Notes under the pieces: model-generated
Databases searched by the model: none
The model's input: only the letters and a program-made list of their open reading frames with translations
Told to the model about the DNA's origin: nothing
In this document: piece after piece, positions 9,804 to 10,767 of the stretch
How the letters are laid out: every line of letters starts with the position of its first letter
Position numbering within the stretch: the stretch's first letter is position 1
Assembly (NCBI GenBank): GCA_015680635.1
Contig: JAABOA010000903.1
Span: 1 to 10,767, forward strand
Direction of reading: 5' to 3'
Source of the DNA: Lunasporangiospora selenospora
Lineage: Eukaryota; Mortierellomycota; Mortierellomycetes; Mortierellales; Mortierellaceae
Length of the DNA stretch: 10,767 nucleotides
Translations under genes and position numbers: made by a program

Positions 9804-10096
9804 AAAGATCTTGTCGTAAATATTTTTGTAGGACGCACCGATAAAGAATTCATTTGTGTTGAGGACAGGAAGTTTGGTTATCTGTGTCTCTAATGCTCGT
9901 GTCTTTGACTTGAGAGCTGTTCTTGACAATGAGTTAAAAGAGTCGTCCCAGGCAGCCACCTCACCAATGAAGCCAGCGGGCGTCCTTCTTTGTTGTCTAG
10001 ATGATAGAGGTGAATATGGCCATTCGCCGCAGTCCTTCCTGTAAGGCCAGTCTTGGCGATTCCGTCTATCAGCGTGCGATTAGACGGAGGGTGGCC

Positions 10097-10767
10097 CTGT
10101 TAAAAGAAGAGGTGTACACCTAGGAGGAATACTGGCGACTTCTCAGCACCTATTCATTCATGAATGACCGATCAAACTACAGCAGGACAGGCACTATTCA
10201 CCTACAACTTTCTCGCGCTCTCATTTCTTTGCCACATGAAGCGAATGAAAACTAATAGAAAGGTCTACTAAAGTCTAGGGATTTTACCCAAAGTTGGCTC
10301 ACCATATACGATACGGTAACAAAAAACTGACCAGATACTGTATCCCTTTTTGGACCACTGTACTAGCAAATTGGGCTCGGCGACTTGGCTAAAGAACTTG
10401 ACTACATCGTTTGCCACAGAGTGCATTGGCATTTTTTGTCACGACTGGTACACCCGAGTACAGGTGGTTGAGAGGTAGAGTAAACCGCTTGGTACGTGGA
10501 AATTCGTCCTGTCTTCAATATCATTGTCTCCAACATCTTCTCCTGGCGACAGTCTAGGACATGGACTTGAGTTAGTCCAAGAGAAAAGACTGTCTCAGTG
10601 AAGGTACCAATGAGTCTTTAGGCCACTCTTTGGCCCCGAGTACATCCACTATGCGTCGTCCATTGGTGGTGCCGGTTTTCTGAAATATAGTTTCCTGAAG
10701 GCACGAAGGCACATCGCTAGGTGGTGGAGGTATCCCAAAACCGTTCGCTAGGCAAAAATCAAAAGTT
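10097..10767 (-). pseudogene. Fragmentary 5' part of the same decayed gene, cut by the window edge
   Basis: Several overlapping - strand open segments look coding but do not form one frame. 10766-10575 is open from the window edge and includes FGIPPPPSDVPSCLQETIF. Another frame across about 10600-10400 includes LTQVHVLDCRQEKMLE. 10432-10268 is an ATG-started 54-codon frame including SKKGYSIWSVFCYRI. An acceptor-like TTTTAACAG ends at 10097, just before the next recognisable segment, so part of 10270-10097 may be an intron. I cannot name a domain here. Linking this to the downstream P-loop remnant rests on strand, adjacency and similar decay. Confidence 0.4.

Larger units (their letters stand above)
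8688..10096 (-). pseudogene. Decayed Crinkler/RHSP-like P-loop NTPase-nuclease gene
   Basis: Read leftward, coding-like segments in changing frames keep a consistent domain order: a lead-in (DNKEGR, then in another frame AGFIGEVAAWDDSF and FFIGASYKNIYDKIFD), a Walker A motif GIDRVGKS, a GGVP motif, a helical segment (SKTRACERLGQALSVIKDLV), then FEVYLLRTFQAGGHTL and a C-terminal block with LFQITVSKEYPI. This order resembles Crinkler/RHSP-type proteins, in which a P-loop ATPase is joined to a restriction-endonuclease-fold nuclease; some members act as effectors or are linked to mobile elements. It is broken by frameshifts near 9985-9975 and at about 9800, a shift back between about 9660 and 9620, a TAA at 9575-9573, at least one frame change near 9270-9190, and a TAG at 9102-9100. 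Two introns look intact. The last frame closes at TAG 8690-8688. Family assignment is from motif memory, not a search. Confidence 0.62.

Noticed and set aside
9633-9893. Open frame of 86 codons on the + strand opposite the P-loop segment
   Set aside because: The - strand carries the Walker A motif and consistent neighbours. The + frame is its shadow and shows no motif.
1-10767. CRISPR array, rRNA, complete transposon or prophage
   Set aside because: I saw no regularly spaced repeats, no terminal inverted repeats with a transposase frame, and no rRNA-like sequence on either strand.

Overview
The window looks like nuclear DNA of an intron-rich, filamentous, early-diverging fungus. The evidence is many short GT-AG introns (50 to 421 nt), moderate base composition, CT-rich gene leaders, and remains of a Crinkler/RHSP-like P-loop gene of a kind I associate with Mucoromycota. 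Mortierellomycota is my best guess, but this is inference and no marker gene fixes it.

Left part (about 1-6470): one complete housekeeping gene on the + strand. I assembled it by hand from 17 exons between 593 and 6269. All 16 introns are GT-AG, every exon phase agrees, and the product is 1070 residues. The protein is MMS19 (Met18 in budding yeast), the HEAT-repeat adaptor of the cytosolic iron-sulfur targeting complex. The upstream 592 bases hold a purine-rich block followed by a pyrimidine-rich leader. The bases after the stop hold A-rich and GT-repeat sequence.

Middle part (about 6470-8690): no gene I can recognise. It holds a (TG)12 microsatellite, a degenerate GAGGTRGAYGA-type minisatellite, and a few short coding-like stretches without a family assignment.

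Right part (about 8690-10767): a decayed gene on the - strand that runs in from beyond the right edge. It keeps a Walker A motif, a GGVP motif and a C-terminal nuclease-like block, in the order seen in Crinkler/RHSP-type P-loop NTPase-nuclease proteins. The reading frame is broken by frameshifts and in-frame stops, while two introns still have good splice signals. It is therefore a decayed intron-containing genomic copy, not a retrocopy.

The two parts face each other (MMS19 rightward, the pseudogene leftward) and nothing suggests they work together. I found no CRISPR, tRNA, rRNA or complete mobile element, and no convincing new biological system.
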